A stretch of DNA of 64,000 bases from assembly GCF_020667895.1 (NCBI RefSeq), contig NZ_JAFMPS010000010.1, positions 1 to 64,000 of the forward strand, written 5' to 3'. The notes beneath the pieces were generated by a model. It did no database searches. It saw only the letters and a program-made list of their open reading frames with translations, and was not told where the DNA came from. The first letter of the stretch is position 1; each line of letters starts with the position of its first letter. The translations under genes were made by a program, and so were the position numbers. This document shows positions 39,266-48,111 of this stretch, piece by piece. The DNA is from Alcanivorax sp. 1008. Its GTDB lineage: Bacteria > Pseudomonadota > Gammaproteobacteria > Pseudomonadales > Alcanivoracaceae.

Positions 39266-40651
39266 TTAGTCGCGCGTAAGATCCCGCAGTAGCCGATCCA
39301 CAAAACGCTCTAGCCCGGCCAGATTAGAGCAGGATAGCGAATCACGGCAGTACGGTTGGTAAAGCGGCATCACGGAATCACCGCTACCCCAGCGCCCCCT
39401 GGCCTCTGGGTTCAGCCAGAATACCTGCCGACAACGACGGCTAATATGGCCAAGCAGTTGCTGCTCGGCAGGCAATTCATTATTACGTGCATCACCAAGA
39501 ATAATTACCGTGGTGCGCTGATCCATGTCACCTTCACAGCGATCAAGAAAATCTCGCAGCATGGCGCCGTAGTCCGTACCAGAACCAGCATAGCGCTCCA
39601 TTACCTCGTCGATGGCCTGATCCGACGAGAGCGTATTGAACAGCGATGTCACTTCTCCGAACCGAGAGGCAAATGCAAAGCTGCGCACCGATGGCACCAC
39701 GTCATTAACCGCATGAAGAAACATCAACAGAAACCGTGCCGCTGCGCTGACCGAGCTGGACACATCACAAATCACCATCAGCTTTGGCTTGTGGATTCGA
39801 CGGCGACGCCAAACCAGAGATGCTGGAACGCCACCATGCTTTAGCGCCATCACCGTAGTGCGGCGACCATCAAGCTGACCTCGACGTGCACGACGCTGGC
39901 GCCGGCCATGCTTGCGCGCCAGTCGCCGGGCCATCTTCTCCACCTGCTGACGAACATCACGAAATTCCGCCAAGGTACGTAGGTTAGCCTCGCGCAGCAT
40001 CTGCTCCCTTAACTGCCGACCCTGCTCGCGTGCTTGCAGCAAAAACTGATCAGCAACATACTCGCGCACGGCTTCACGCAGTCGGTCACGGCCACTGCGT
40101 AACTGGGCCGCCAGACGCTGATCATGGCGACGCTCGCTTTTATCCAACTCAATAATTTCCCGATCCAGCGCTTCGCCGCCAAGCGCCTGCATAATGCGCC
40201 GACCATAAAGTCCCTTTTGAGTAATCACTCGGATATTATCCAAACCAATCTGACGCGCCGCTTGCGCCATCTGCCGACTGAGTTGGGCGCTATCATCGGC
40301 CAGCAATTGCTGGCCCAATGTTGAAGAGGAGCCCGCACCGGCGGCACCCTGCTGCCCGGGCAGCATGTCGCGCAAACGATCCATTAGCGAGGCCGCTGGC
40401 GGGGCCGCTGATTGCGAGGTTACCGCCGGCATGCCATCAAAACGGAAAAAGTCTTCAAAACACTCTTCAAAGACCAGCTTGTCCTGCTCGCTTTTCGCCA
40501 GCACCAGGGACAGACCGTGCTTCAGCGCCTGACGATCCTGATAGCCAAGCAGAGCAGTAACCTGCACCGCTTCCAGCGTTTCCGCCGGTGACACTGAAAC
40601 GTCCGCGCCACGCAACACTTTAACGAAACGGCCAATCACCTGCTCGGACAT
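39266..40651 (-). CDS. VWA (CoxE-like) domain protein
   Basis: The 461-residue product has a C-terminal von Willebrand A domain with the MIDAS motif DVSSSVS and a TDYG segment supplying the threonine. The N-terminal half is rich in Arg/Gln/Leu helices. CoxE-like proteins work with a MoxR AAA+ ATPase as metal-insertion or maturation chaperones for large enzymes. The MoxR partner is directly upstream, nine bases away. ATG 40651 was chosen over a TTG one codon earlier. Confidence 0.85.
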   Translation of the reverse strand: MSEQVIGRFVKVLRGADVSVSPAETLEAVQVTALLGYQDRQALKHGLSLVLAKSEQDKLVFEECFEDFFRFDGMPAVTSQSAAPPAASLMDRLRDMLPGQQGAAGAGSSSTLGQQLLADDSAQLSRQMAQAARQIGLDNIRVITQKGLYGRRIMQALGGEALDREIIELDKSERRHDQRLAAQLRSGRDRLREAVREYVADQFLLQAREQGRQLREQMLREANLRTLAEFRDVRQQVEKMARRLARKHGRRQRRARRGQLDGRRTTVMALKHGGVPASLVWRRRRIHKPKLMVICDVSSSVSAAARFLLMFLHAVNDVVPSVRSFAFASRFGEVTSLFNTLSSDQAIDEVMERYAGSGTDYGAMLRDFLDRCEGDMDQRTTVIILGDARNNELPAEQQLLGHISRRCRQVFWLNPEARGRWGSGDSVMPLYQPYCRDSLSCSNLAGLERFVDRLLRDLTRD

Positions 40652-40660
40652 CAACGCAAC

Positions 40661-41575
40661 TCACTTAAACAGCGAAGGCAGATCATCACGCACTCGCTGA
40701 ATATCTTCCTCATGCTTGAGGAGCAGATTGAGGGTGCTGTCGACCAGTGCCACATCAAGACTATCAACATGCAGTAACAGCAACGCACGCGCCCAGTCGA
40801 TGGACTCAGAAATAGCTGGCTGCTTTTTCAGATCCAGAGTGCGCAGCCTCTGGACAAAGCTGACCAGCTGCTGACGCAGGGCCTGTGGCGCCTCCGGCAC
40901 CCGCGCGGCAATAATCTGCTGCTCCAGCGCTCCATCCGGATACGGAATATACAAATGCAGACAACGCCGTTTAAGAGCATCGGACAGCTCGCGGCTGTTG
41001 TTACTGGTCAAAAACACCAACGGCTCATGCTGCGCCTGCACCGTGCCCAGCTCAGGAATGGAAATCTGGTAATCAGATAGCAGCTCCAGCAAGAATGCCT
41101 CGAACTCCTGATCCGCCTTATCCACCTCATCAATCAGCAGCACTGTCGCTTCATCAGCGCGCAGCGCCTGAAGCAGCGGTCGCGGCTCAAGAAAGGTTTC
41201 CGAGTAAAACGCATCACCAAGGTCACCGAGCCTGCTCATAGCCTCTTCAAGCCCACCAGCACCATCCAGCTTGCCGGCAAACTGTTCGCGCAGTAGCTGG
41301 GTATACAGCAGCTGCTTGCCGTACTTCCATTCATACAACGCCCGCGCCTCGTCAAGGCCTTCATAGCACTGCAAGCGGATCAGTGGCGCCTCCAGAAATG
41401 CGGCACTGGCTTTTGCCAGCTCGGTCTTGCCAACCCCTGGCGGCCCTTCCACTAGCACTGGCTTACGCAGCTGGGCAGCCAGATAGACGGCCATGGCGAT
41501 CTGGTCATTGCAGACATAGCCCTGACGGGCGAAGCTGTCACGCACTTCGGCAACTGACTGAATACGGGTTTTCAT
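40661..41575 (-). CDS. MoxR-family AAA+ ATPase
   Basis: The 304-residue product has Walker A GPPGVGKTELAK, Walker B VLLIDEVDKAD and sensor LTSNNSRELSDALKRRC, the MoxR pattern. These ATPases form hexamers that remodel or mature partner proteins through VWA adaptors. It is in one transcript with the following VWA gene. The client enzyme is unknown; a molybdoenzyme lies 2.6 kb further on, beyond the sensor kinase gene. Confidence 0.9.
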   Translation of the reverse strand: MKTRIQSVAEVRDSFARQGYVCNDQIAMAVYLAAQLRKPVLVEGPPGVGKTELAKASAAFLEAPLIRLQCYEGLDEARALYEWKYGKQLLYTQLLREQFAGKLDGAGGLEEAMSRLGDLGDAFYSETFLEPRPLLQALRADEATVLLIDEVDKADQEFEAFLLELLSDYQISIPELGTVQAQHEPLVFLTSNNSRELSDALKRRCLHLYIPYPDGALEQQIIAARVPEAPQALRQQLVSFVQRLRTLDLKKQPAISESIDWARALLLLHVDSLDVALVDSTLNLLLKHEEDIQRVRDDLPSLFK

Positions 41576-41622
41576 GCCATGCCCTGTTCGCTTATTGAGC
41601 CGCCAGTTTACAGGGAATCTCC

Positions 41623-42267
41623 ATGCATCCGATAACCGCAGTATTTTTCGATTTCGGTGGCGTCATTGCCGATAGCCCGTTCGCTAATCTGTCTCGTTAT
41701 GAACGGCAACATCATCTACCCACCGACTTTATCCGCCTGACCAATGCAGAAAATCCTGACGGCAACGCCTGGGCCTGTTTTGAGCGCGGCGAAATTGACC
41801 TGGATGAATTTGACCGCCGCTTTCGCGCCGAGAGCCGCGCCCGCGGTCATGAAGTGGCGGGACGCGAGCTGATGCCGCTGCTGCAAGTGGAAGTGCGTCC
41901 AGCCATGCTTCCCCTGCTAGACCGGCTACGCAGCAAGGGCTTACGGCTGGCCTGCCTGACCAACAACCTGCCCATCGGCGACGGCCCGGGCATGAGCCAG
42001 GACACGGCCCATGCCCGCAAGGTGAGGGAAGCACTCAGTCGCTTTGAGCTAGTACTGGAGTCCTGCCGGGCCGGCATACGCAAACCGGAGCCTGAGTTCT
42101 TTCATCTTGCTTGTGAAAAAATGGAGGTATTGCCGCAACAGGTGGTCTTTCTCGACGATCTGGGAATCAATCTGAAACCAGCCCGCGCGATGGGAATGAC
42201 CACCATCAAAGTGACCTCTGCTGAACAGGCTATCGAGGCGCTGGCAGCTCTGGATTCAGTAGAGTAA
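41623..42267 (+). CDS. HAD-superfamily hydrolase (subfamily IA)
   Basis: The 214-residue product has HAD motif I as FDFGGVIAD near residue 10, a helical cap (about 20-90), motif II in ACLTNN, the Lys in RKPEPEFF and motif IV in VFLDDLGINL. The first Asp of motif I is retained (DFGG), while the usual second Asp is Gly. The architecture resembles epoxide hydrolase N-terminal-like or acyl-CoA dehydrogenase-linked phosphatases. The substrate is unknown. It is divergent from moxR. Confidence 0.8.
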   Translation: MHPITAVFFDFGGVIADSPFANLSRYERQHHLPTDFIRLTNAENPDGNAWACFERGEIDLDEFDRRFRAESRARGHEVAGRELMPLLQVEVRPAMLPLLDRLRSKGLRLACLTNNLPIGDGPGMSQDTAHARKVREALSRFELVLESCRAGIRKPEPEFFHLACEKMEVLPQQVVFLDDLGINLKPARAMGMTTIKVTSAEQAIEALAALDSVE

Positions 42268-42312
42268 GAATTTCAGAGTAAAACTTTGAAATAGCAGGAT
42301 GCCACGTAACAT

Positions 42313-42672
42313 TTAATGCAGAACAATATTGTCTGCGTACTGAACCCGCGGCAATTCAACAGGCTCTTCCTGCTCACTCCAATCCGCCTCCTGCACATCG
42401 AACTGGGCAGAAGTCACCTCACCTTCGATAAGGTCAGGAATGGCATCCAGGAACATATCCACATGCTCGGAAGCAAAATGATCCTCCAGCGCATCCAGAG
42501 AATCCCACTGCTGCCAGATCACGATGGTCTCCGGGGAGTCCGCCTGAATGAACACCTCGTAGGACAGACAACCATGCTCGGCACGAGAAGCCTGAGCCAG
42601 TTGCTGGATCAGGGCTACCGCTTCTTCACGACGGTCAGTCTTCACCGGGATCGAACCTTTGACGATGATCAT
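42313..42672 (-). CDS. antibiotic biosynthesis monooxygenase (ABM)-fold protein, YgiN-like
   Basis: The 119-residue product has a single dimeric alpha/beta-barrel ABM domain (MIIVKGSIPVKTDRREEA, then EHGCLSYEVFIQADSP and IVIWQQWDSLDALEDHFAS). An acidic tail of about 25 residues is additional to the usual domain. Relatives include quinol monooxygenases such as YgiN; this one's activity is unknown. It has its own extended -10 upstream. Confidence 0.75.
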   Translation of the reverse strand: MIIVKGSIPVKTDRREEAVALIQQLAQASRAEHGCLSYEVFIQADSPETIVIWQQWDSLDALEDHFASEHVDMFLDAIPDLIEGEVTSAQFDVQEADWSEQEEPVELPRVQYADNIVLH

Positions 42673-42702
42673 GCAAGTCCGCTGTAGGAATCAGGGGCGC
42701 GG

Positions 42703-42711
42703 ATTGTAGCA
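42703..42711 (-). promoter_or_regulatory. extended -10 promoter of the ABM gene
   Basis: The minus strand reads TGCTACAAT followed by CCGCGCCCC, nearly identical to the ppa promoter (TGCTATAAT then CCGCGCCC). It lies about 30 bases before the ATG at 42672. Confidence 0.55.
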
Positions 42712-42727
42712 TATCCGCACTCCCAGT

Positions 42728-43549
42728 TCAGGCACCGGCTGTCGCGACGCCGCCCTGCAAATGCTCAGCAAAGAATGCCAGCACCCGGTCCAGCGCCTGC
42801 CGGGTCGGGTGGCCGGCCTCATCAACCAGATCCGTGGTGACCACAGAATGGGCGGTCGGCGGAATACCATGGGGATTGCCCAGCTTCGAATTGATCTCGA
42901 TTGCTTCGAAGCCATCACCGAACTGTTTTTCCAGCTCGCGGAAACGTGCTCCCGGGCATAGCGGGTCTCCGGTAAAACGCAGCCCCAGTACTTTCAGGCC
43001 CTCTTCCTCAACCCGCTGGCGCACTGCCGCCACAACTTCCGGAGAGGCATGCAGGCCGCGGCGCAGGGCCGGCAAAGGACCCACCGGCAGCGACGGCTGG
43101 CTTAGCACCGGCGCCATCATCCAGGGGTCCATGGCCAGCGTCAGGGCGAAGTTGCCTGTCAGGCACATGCCAATGGCCCCCACCGGACCACCAAGCTCCT
43201 CGTGCGCAGCCCGCGCCAGAGCACGAAGGAAATCAGTCACCGGGCTAGCCTTATTGGCCGACAGCACGCTGAACTCCCTGCGAATACAGGCAGCGCTCAT
43301 CTGCCGAGCCACATAGCCAATCGAGAAACGTTGCCCCGGAGTGCCGAACAAAGACGGCATCAACACAGTAAAGCCAGCCTCCGCCACAACTCGGGCAAAG
43401 CGCGCCGCCTCTGGGGTAATGCCCGGTATCTCCGGGATTATCAGCACCGCCGGGCCACTGCCCTTGCGAAATACAGGGTAGGTATATTCGCCATGACTGA
43501 ACTCCTCAACGGCGAAATCTTCCAACGTATCGAACTCGCGAATCGGCAT
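42728..43549 (-). CDS. dienelactone hydrolase family protein
   Basis: Alpha/beta hydrolase of the DLH family. The 273-residue product has the Cys nucleophile elbow GMCLTG rather than serine, PEIPGITPEAARFARV near the N-terminus and a late His in TAHSVVTTD. It may act on a lactone or other ester. It starts 21 bases after the nitroreductase stop with a GAGGGA site, so both are probably co-transcribed. The exact substrate is unknown. Confidence 0.82.
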   Translation of the reverse strand: MPIREFDTLEDFAVEEFSHGEYTYPVFRKGSGPAVLIIPEIPGITPEAARFARVVAEAGFTVLMPSLFGTPGQRFSIGYVARQMSAACIRREFSVLSANKASPVTDFLRALARAAHEELGGPVGAIGMCLTGNFALTLAMDPWMMAPVLSQPSLPVGPLPALRRGLHASPEVVAAVRQRVEEEGLKVLGLRFTGDPLCPGARFRELEKQFGDGFEAIEINSKLGNPHGIPPTAHSVVTTDLVDEAGHPTRQALDRVLAFFAEHLQGGVATAGA

Positions 43550-43570
43550 GCTTATTCCCTCAATCTGGCC

Positions 43571-44269
43571 TTAAACACTTTCGAGAAAACGGACACTTTC
43601 ACCCAACGGCTCGCGACCCACCCGGGTGCGGTTAGCGGCCACACTATCATCCTCATAGCCGAAGCTGATGCCACATAGAATCGCCGTGCTGTGCGGCTCA
43701 CCAAACAGGTCGCGGACATCCTGCGGGTAATAGCGCATCGAGCCCTGAGCGCAGCTGCCGATACCGAAACTGGTCATCACCAGCATCAGTGTCTGGATAT
43801 ACATACCCACATCCAGCGCCACGGTGACCCCGAACTGGCGTTCCATGCCGATAAAGGCGACGTGCGGCGCATCAAACAGCTCAAAGTTACGCAGGCTAGC
43901 TCGGGCGCGGCCCTCCCGGTCATCGCGGGCAATACCCATGTTGTTGTACAACTCCACTGCACAGTCCACCTGGCGCTTGCGATAGATACCCTCGAAATTG
44001 GGCAGATGCTCAAAATCTGGCTCGATCGGATCACCCTTGGTGACATGCTCCACCATGCGATTGCGTAGCTCATCACGCATGGCCCCGGAGGCGACGAACA
44101 CCTTCCACGGCTGGATATTGCAGTTAGACGGTGCCAGCTGGGCCAGCCCGAAGACCTCATCCAGCACCGCCTGTGGCACTGGATCCGGACGATAGCCGCG
44201 CACGGACCGTCGCCCACGCAGAGCCTCGGCAAGGGACATGGTTTCAGCGGTAGTGATAGCGTTACTCAT
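43571..44269 (-). CDS. nitroreductase family protein
   Basis: FMN-dependent NAD(P)H oxidoreductase fold. The 232-residue product has the FMN-binding RRSVRGYRPDPVP near residue 19, APSNCNIQPWKVFV and the C-terminal CGISFGYED. Typical reactions are reduction of nitro groups, quinones or enones. The start is ATG 44269 with AAGGAG; 21 preceding in-frame codons were discarded. It is followed closely by the dienelactone hydrolase gene. Confidence 0.87.
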   Translation of the reverse strand: MSNAITTAETMSLAEALRGRRSVRGYRPDPVPQAVLDEVFGLAQLAPSNCNIQPWKVFVASGAMRDELRNRMVEHVTKGDPIEPDFEHLPNFEGIYRKRQVDCAVELYNNMGIARDDREGRARASLRNFELFDAPHVAFIGMERQFGVTVALDVGMYIQTLMLVMTSFGIGSCAQGSMRYYPQDVRDLFGEPHSTAILCGISFGYEDDSVAANRTRVGREPLGESVRFLESV

Positions 44270-44483
44270 GACAACTCCTTGAGTCAGATTGCAGCCGCAG
44301 TGACAGCCTGACACATAAACAGTCTGCCCCATAAACGGCGCCTATGATGAACGGCATAGAAGGACTTCGCGATGGCAAAACTGGAATCGCAAGTGACTGA
44401 ATTGGTCACCAGACAAAGACAGGCCGGCGATGGTCAGTAAGCACTGACACACGCCGGCAAAAAGGGAAAATAAGCAACTCGCC

Positions 44484-44816
44484 TCAGGCGGCGACCTGTT
44501 CCTTCTCGACCGCCTGCATCGCCAGGCAGATTTCTTCAATGGCCGGCGGGATGCGGACGTTGCGCTCATGGCGCACCTCTAGCCCATAGCGGCTGACGCA
44601 ATGCGGGCACAGCACCATATAAGCGTCATCGGCGCCCTCTTCCTGTTCTGCTACCAGCCAGCCGTCACGCTTCGCACGCTGACCGATGTCGTGGTAGTAC
44701 TCCAGTCCGATGGTCCGGTTCGGTTCGAAATCGAAGGTATTGATACAGCCGTGGCAGTTCAGCCACATGTCATATAGCGCAGCTGCGTCGTATACGTCCC
44801 TGGGATCGAATGCCAT
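44484..44816 (-). CDS. small protein with two CxxC pairs (zinc-ribbon-like)
   Basis: I do not recognise the family. The 110-residue product contains CHGC near residue 21 and CPHC near residue 70, a spacing that could form one zinc ribbon. The rest is acidic and soluble, with no signal peptide or membrane segment. The start has a strong GGAGG site. It lies between the TetR regulator and the nitroreductase, all on the minus strand. Confidence 0.65.
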   Translation of the reverse strand: MAFDPRDVYDAAALYDMWLNCHGCINTFDFEPNRTIGLEYYHDIGQRAKRDGWLVAEQEEGADDAYMVLCPHCVSRYGLEVRHERNVRIPPAIEEICLAMQAVEKEQVAA

Positions 44817-44950
44817 GCCTGCCTCCGTTTTCCAATATCAATAACTTAGGAGACATACTTAAAGTAAATATCAGGCAAACGCAACTAAAATTTATGGAAC
44901 TTTGTGATTGCGATCATAAAGTTACGAGGGTTTCTTAAAGTAACTAGAAA

Positions 44951-45607
44951 TCAGGACTCCTTCACCACCAGCACATCGCCCAGACGCGCCCCGCCAAGCA
45001 ACCCTCTGGCGCCGAGAAACACCATGGACAACTGCACCACCACGCGATCACGGCCAGCACGACGCTGGGCAGGAGCCATATCCAGGGCCAGAATGCCGTA
45101 GCCAAACATCACCGCCACCGCCGCCTCAGCCGCGCGCAGATCATCCACCGGTGGCAGATTACGGTGCTCGCCGACACTGCGGACATCATCCGCCAACTCC
45201 TCCACCAGCAGCTGCAGCTCTCGGTGGACACGGCGGCGAATGCTCGCCGAGGTTCCGAGGCGCTGTTGCACCAACAGACGAAACTCCGCCTCATGGCCAG
45301 CCAGATAGGCCAGAAAGCGGTCTACCAGATCCCGCACCCCACCTGCCGGGTCCGCCACTATCAGCTCTCGACGCCCCTGACGCATGGCGTCACGCAAGCG
45401 AAAACAGGCCTGATCCACCAACGCCTGGCCGAGACTGTCCATATCGGGAAAGTGGTTATACAGCGATGGCGCCGCCAACTCCGCCTGACGGGCCACCTCA
45501 CGCAAACCCAGACTATCGAGGCCGCGCCCGCTGGCCAGTAGCTCCATCGCCGCATCGAGAATCTTCTGCCGAGTGAGCGCCTTGCGCTCGGCCCGATTCA
45601 GCGTCAT
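44951..45607 (-). CDS. TetR-family transcriptional regulator, FabR/DesT-like
   Basis: The 218-residue product has an N-terminal HTH with RAERKALTRQKILDAAMEL, SGRGLDSLGLREVARQAEL and YNHFPDMDSLGQALVDQA. Those segments closely follow FabR and DesT, repressors of unsaturated fatty acid synthesis that respond to acyl-CoA or acyl-ACP. The C-terminal ligand domain is helical and less similar. It is divergent from the fatty acyl reductase gene across 318 bases, which suggests that it controls that gene. The DNA of this gene is notably GC-rich. Confidence 0.85.
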   Translation of the reverse strand: MTLNRAERKALTRQKILDAAMELLASGRGLDSLGLREVARQAELAAPSLYNHFPDMDSLGQALVDQACFRLRDAMRQGRRELIVADPAGGVRDLVDRFLAYLAGHEAEFRLLVQQRLGTSASIRRRVHRELQLLVEELADDVRSVGEHRNLPPVDDLRAAEAAVAVMFGYGILALDMAPAQRRAGRDRVVVQLSMVFLGARGLLGGARLGDVLVVKES

Positions 45608-45645
45608 AACCCACCCTTAGAATATACAGTTGTAAGTTAATAATA

Positions 45646-45661
45646 ATGGCAACAATGCCAT
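45646..45661. promoter_or_regulatory. candidate TetR operator
   Basis: ATGGCA-ACAA-TGCCAT is a perfect 6-4-6 inverted repeat about 40 bases from the regulator's start and upstream of the reductase promoter. It is the only clean palindrome in the gap. It does not match the published FabR or DesT sites, so binding is a guess. Confidence 0.4.
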
Positions 45662-45697
45662 TAGTCACTGTTAAATAGAAATATTTATTTCAGGTGC

Positions 45698-45726
45698 TTG
45701 ACCAAAATACGATCAACCGGTAAATT
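45698..45726 (+). promoter_or_regulatory. sigma70 promoter of the fatty acyl reductase gene
   Basis: -35 TTGACC (45698-45703), a 17-base spacer and -10 TAAATT (45721-45726), upstream of the gene starting at 45926. The -10 is only a partial match. Confidence 0.5.
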
Positions 45727-45925
45727 TCACCTCACATTTGTTAGCCTTTTATCCAAGAGCCAAACCAAGGCTGGCCAGAGAAGATAAAACAGGAGGCAAG
45801 GCCCGCTGATTCCGCTACAGTCTGACTACAGACTTCAAGGAACCAGCCGGCTCCCACAGGGACAGACTCTGTGTTGAACCGGCCTGTAAAAAAGAAATCG
45901 CTGCAAAAAGAAGAAGGGGAATACC

Positions 45926-47938
45926 ATGAATTACTTCGTTACTGGCGCCACCGGCTTTATCGGTCGCTTTCTTCTCGCTCGCCTGCTCAGCCGCGAAGAC
46001 AGCCGCGTATTCGCACTGATTCGTCCCGGCTCGGAGTACAAACTGGATGCCATGCGCCGCCGCCTCAATGTGGAGCCGGAGCGTCTAGTGGGTATCAAGG
46101 GCGACTTGACCAAAAAAATGCTCGGCGTCAGCAAGCGGGACAGAGACGATCTTACCGCAGCGAAAATTGACCACTTCTTCCACTTGGCAGCGATCTACGA
46201 TCTCACCGCCGATGAGAACCAACAGCGCTATACCAATATTGAGGGCACTCGTAATGCCCTGCGCCTGGCGGAGGAGCTTAACGCCGGATGCTTCCATCAC
46301 ATCAGCTCGGTAGCAGCCGCCGGCCTGTATGAGGGCACCTTCCGCGAAGACATGTTCGACGAAGCTGGCGAGCTGGCCGATGCCTATCTGCAAACCAAGC
46401 ACGAATCGGAAGCGCTAGTGCGACTGGAAGCAAAGCTGCCATGGCGCATCTATAGACCTTCGATGGTGGTCGGTCATTCTCAAACCGGCGAGATGGACAA
46501 GATCGATGGCCCCTACTACTTCTTCAAGCTGATTCAGAAGCTGAGCGACGTACTGCCGCCTTGGGTACCGCTGCTGGGCATCGAAGGCGGCCAATTCAAC
46601 ATTGTTCCGGTGGACTTTGTTGCTAGCGCCATTGATCGCATTGCCCATGTGCCAGATCGCGACGGCCAGTGCTTCCATTTGACCGCCGACCGTCACTACA
46701 GCGTTGGCGAAGTGATGAATATTTTTGCCGGCGTGGCCGACGCGCCGAAAATGCCAGTACGCATCGATAACAGCGTTTTCGAATCCGTTCCGGGCATGGT
46801 GCGCAAGGGTATCAGTTCACTGACACCGGCCAAGTTTTTCCTCCATCAAGCCATGGAGGGACTGGATATCCCCGAGTCAGCACTGAAGTTTCTCAGCTAT
46901 CCAACCATCTTTGACAACAGCAATGCCAAAGCGACGCTGAATGGCAGCGGCATCGAAGCGCCTGAACTGGAAGCCTATGCTCAGCTACTATGGGACTACT
47001 GGGAAAACCATCTGGACCCGGACCGCGACGAGCGCGAAGACGATGGCGCACCTTCCATCAGCCTCGAAGAGCGAGTTTCCGGCAAGGTTGTGCTGGTCAC
47101 CGGTGCCACCTCAGGTATTGGTAAAGCGGCAGCCCTGAAGCTGGCTAGGGCCGGCGCCATCGTTCTGGTGGTAGCTCGCACTGCAGAAAAACTTGAAGAA
47201 ACCCTGCACGAGATTGAACAGCTTGGTGGCAAGGCATTCTCCTATAGTGCTGACGTATCACATCTGGATGACTGTGACCGACTGGTGAAGCAGATTATTG
47301 CGGATCATGGTCAGGTGGATATTCTGGTAAACAACGCCGGCCGCTCGATCCGTCGTTCCGTGGAGCACTCCTATGATCGCTTCCACGATTTCGAGCGCAC
47401 CATGCAGCTTAACTATTTCGGCGCCCTGCGTTTGATCATGCAACTGCTGCCATCAATGACCGAACGGGGCGCTGGCCACATCATCAATATTTCCTCCATC
47501 GGCGTACTGACCAACGCACCGCGTTTCTCGGCATACGTTGCTTCCAAAGCCGCACTGGATGCATTTACCCGTTGCGCCTCATCTGAGCTGGCCCATCACG
47601 GCATTCGCTTTACCACCATTAACATGCCGCTGGTGCGCACCCCGATGATCGCGCCGACCAAGATCTACAACCATGTGCCAACCATCAGCCCAAATCAGGC
47701 TGCTGACATGATCTGTGATGCCATCGTCCGCCAGCCCAAGCGCATCGCCACCAGCCTGGGCATCGTCGGCCAGGTGATGCACTTCCTGACCCCGAAGATC
47801 ACCGAAACCATCATGAATACCGGCTACAAGATTTTCTCCGACTCGTCTGCAGCACTGGGCCAGAAAGAGAAAACCCCGAAGCGGATCAGCCGGGAACAGC
47901 AGGCCTTCTCGCGGCTGTTCAAGGGCATTCACTGGTAA
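45926..47938 (+). CDS. fused fatty acyl-CoA/ACP reductase, fatty alcohol forming
   Basis: Reduces activated fatty acids to fatty alcohols in two NADPH steps, feeding wax ester synthesis. The 670-residue product has two Rossmann enzymes. Residues 1-360 form an extended SDR (FAR-type) with TGATGFIG (6-13) and Y154-x3-K158. Residues 385-660 form a classical SDR with TGATSGIG (392-399), NNAG (469-472), Ser in NISS and Y537-x3-K541. Length, domain order and long stretches (IEGTRNA, GEMDKIDGPYYFFK, PLVRTPMIAPTKIY) match the Marinobacter aquaeolei VT8 reductase Maqu_2507 from memory. It is divergent from a FabR/DesT-like regulator and ends at a strong terminator. Confidence 0.92.
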   Translation: MNYFVTGATGFIGRFLLARLLSREDSRVFALIRPGSEYKLDAMRRRLNVEPERLVGIKGDLTKKMLGVSKRDRDDLTAAKIDHFFHLAAIYDLTADENQQRYTNIEGTRNALRLAEELNAGCFHHISSVAAAGLYEGTFREDMFDEAGELADAYLQTKHESEALVRLEAKLPWRIYRPSMVVGHSQTGEMDKIDGPYYFFKLIQKLSDVLPPWVPLLGIEGGQFNIVPVDFVASAIDRIAHVPDRDGQCFHLTADRHYSVGEVMNIFAGVADAPKMPVRIDNSVFESVPGMVRKGISSLTPAKFFLHQAMEGLDIPESALKFLSYPTIFDNSNAKATLNGSGIEAPELEAYAQLLWDYWENHLDPDRDEREDDGAPSISLEERVSGKVVLVTGATSGIGKAAALKLARAGAIVLVVARTAEKLEETLHEIEQLGGKAFSYSADVSHLDDCDRLVKQIIADHGQVDILVNNAGRSIRRSVEHSYDRFHDFERTMQLNYFGALRLIMQLLPSMTERGAGHIINISSIGVLTNAPRFSAYVASKAALDAFTRCASSELAHHGIRFTTINMPLVRTPMIAPTKIYNHVPTISPNQAADMICDAIVRQPKRIATSLGIVGQVMHFLTPKITETIMNTGYKIFSDSSAALGQKEKTPKRISREQQAFSRLFKGIHW

Positions 47939-47963
47939 GCTATCCGCGCCGCGGCAAGCGCAA

Positions 47964-48000
47964 ACGGAAAAGGCCCGGCAATTTGCCGGGCCTTTTCCGT
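47964..48000 (+). terminator. rho-independent terminator of the fatty acyl reductase gene
   Basis: Perfect 17-base arms around a three-base centre, with core GGCCCGGCA / TGCCGGGCC and T-run CCTTTTCC. Its central 29 bases (47968-47996) recur identically after the next gene (50352-50380). Confidence 0.9.
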
Positions 48001-48111
48001 TATGACACCTGCACATCTGTGGTGAAGGTGTCCATATTTCCTGCTTTATGAGACCATCGCTGCCATAGCGCGCCCTGCGCCTCTCCCCATATCTGCCCCG
48101 GTACACTGTCC

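Larger units (their letters stand above)
45608..45925. promoter_or_regulatory. divergent control region between the TetR and fatty acyl reductase genes
   Basis: This gene-free gap is clearly more AT-rich than its neighbours. It contains a perfect inverted repeat at 45646-45661 and a sigma70 promoter facing the reductase gene at 45698-45726. The reductase leader is about 190 bases long and ends in AGAAGGGGAATACC before the ATG. No convincing promoter for the TetR gene itself was found. A TATATT lies close to its start. Confidence 0.6.

Noticed and set aside
44372-44440. 22-codon plus-strand frame (MAKLESQVTELV...) with an AAGGA site
   Set aside because: Too short to judge, no recognisable family, and no neighbouring gene that it would belong to. 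It may be a gene fragment.
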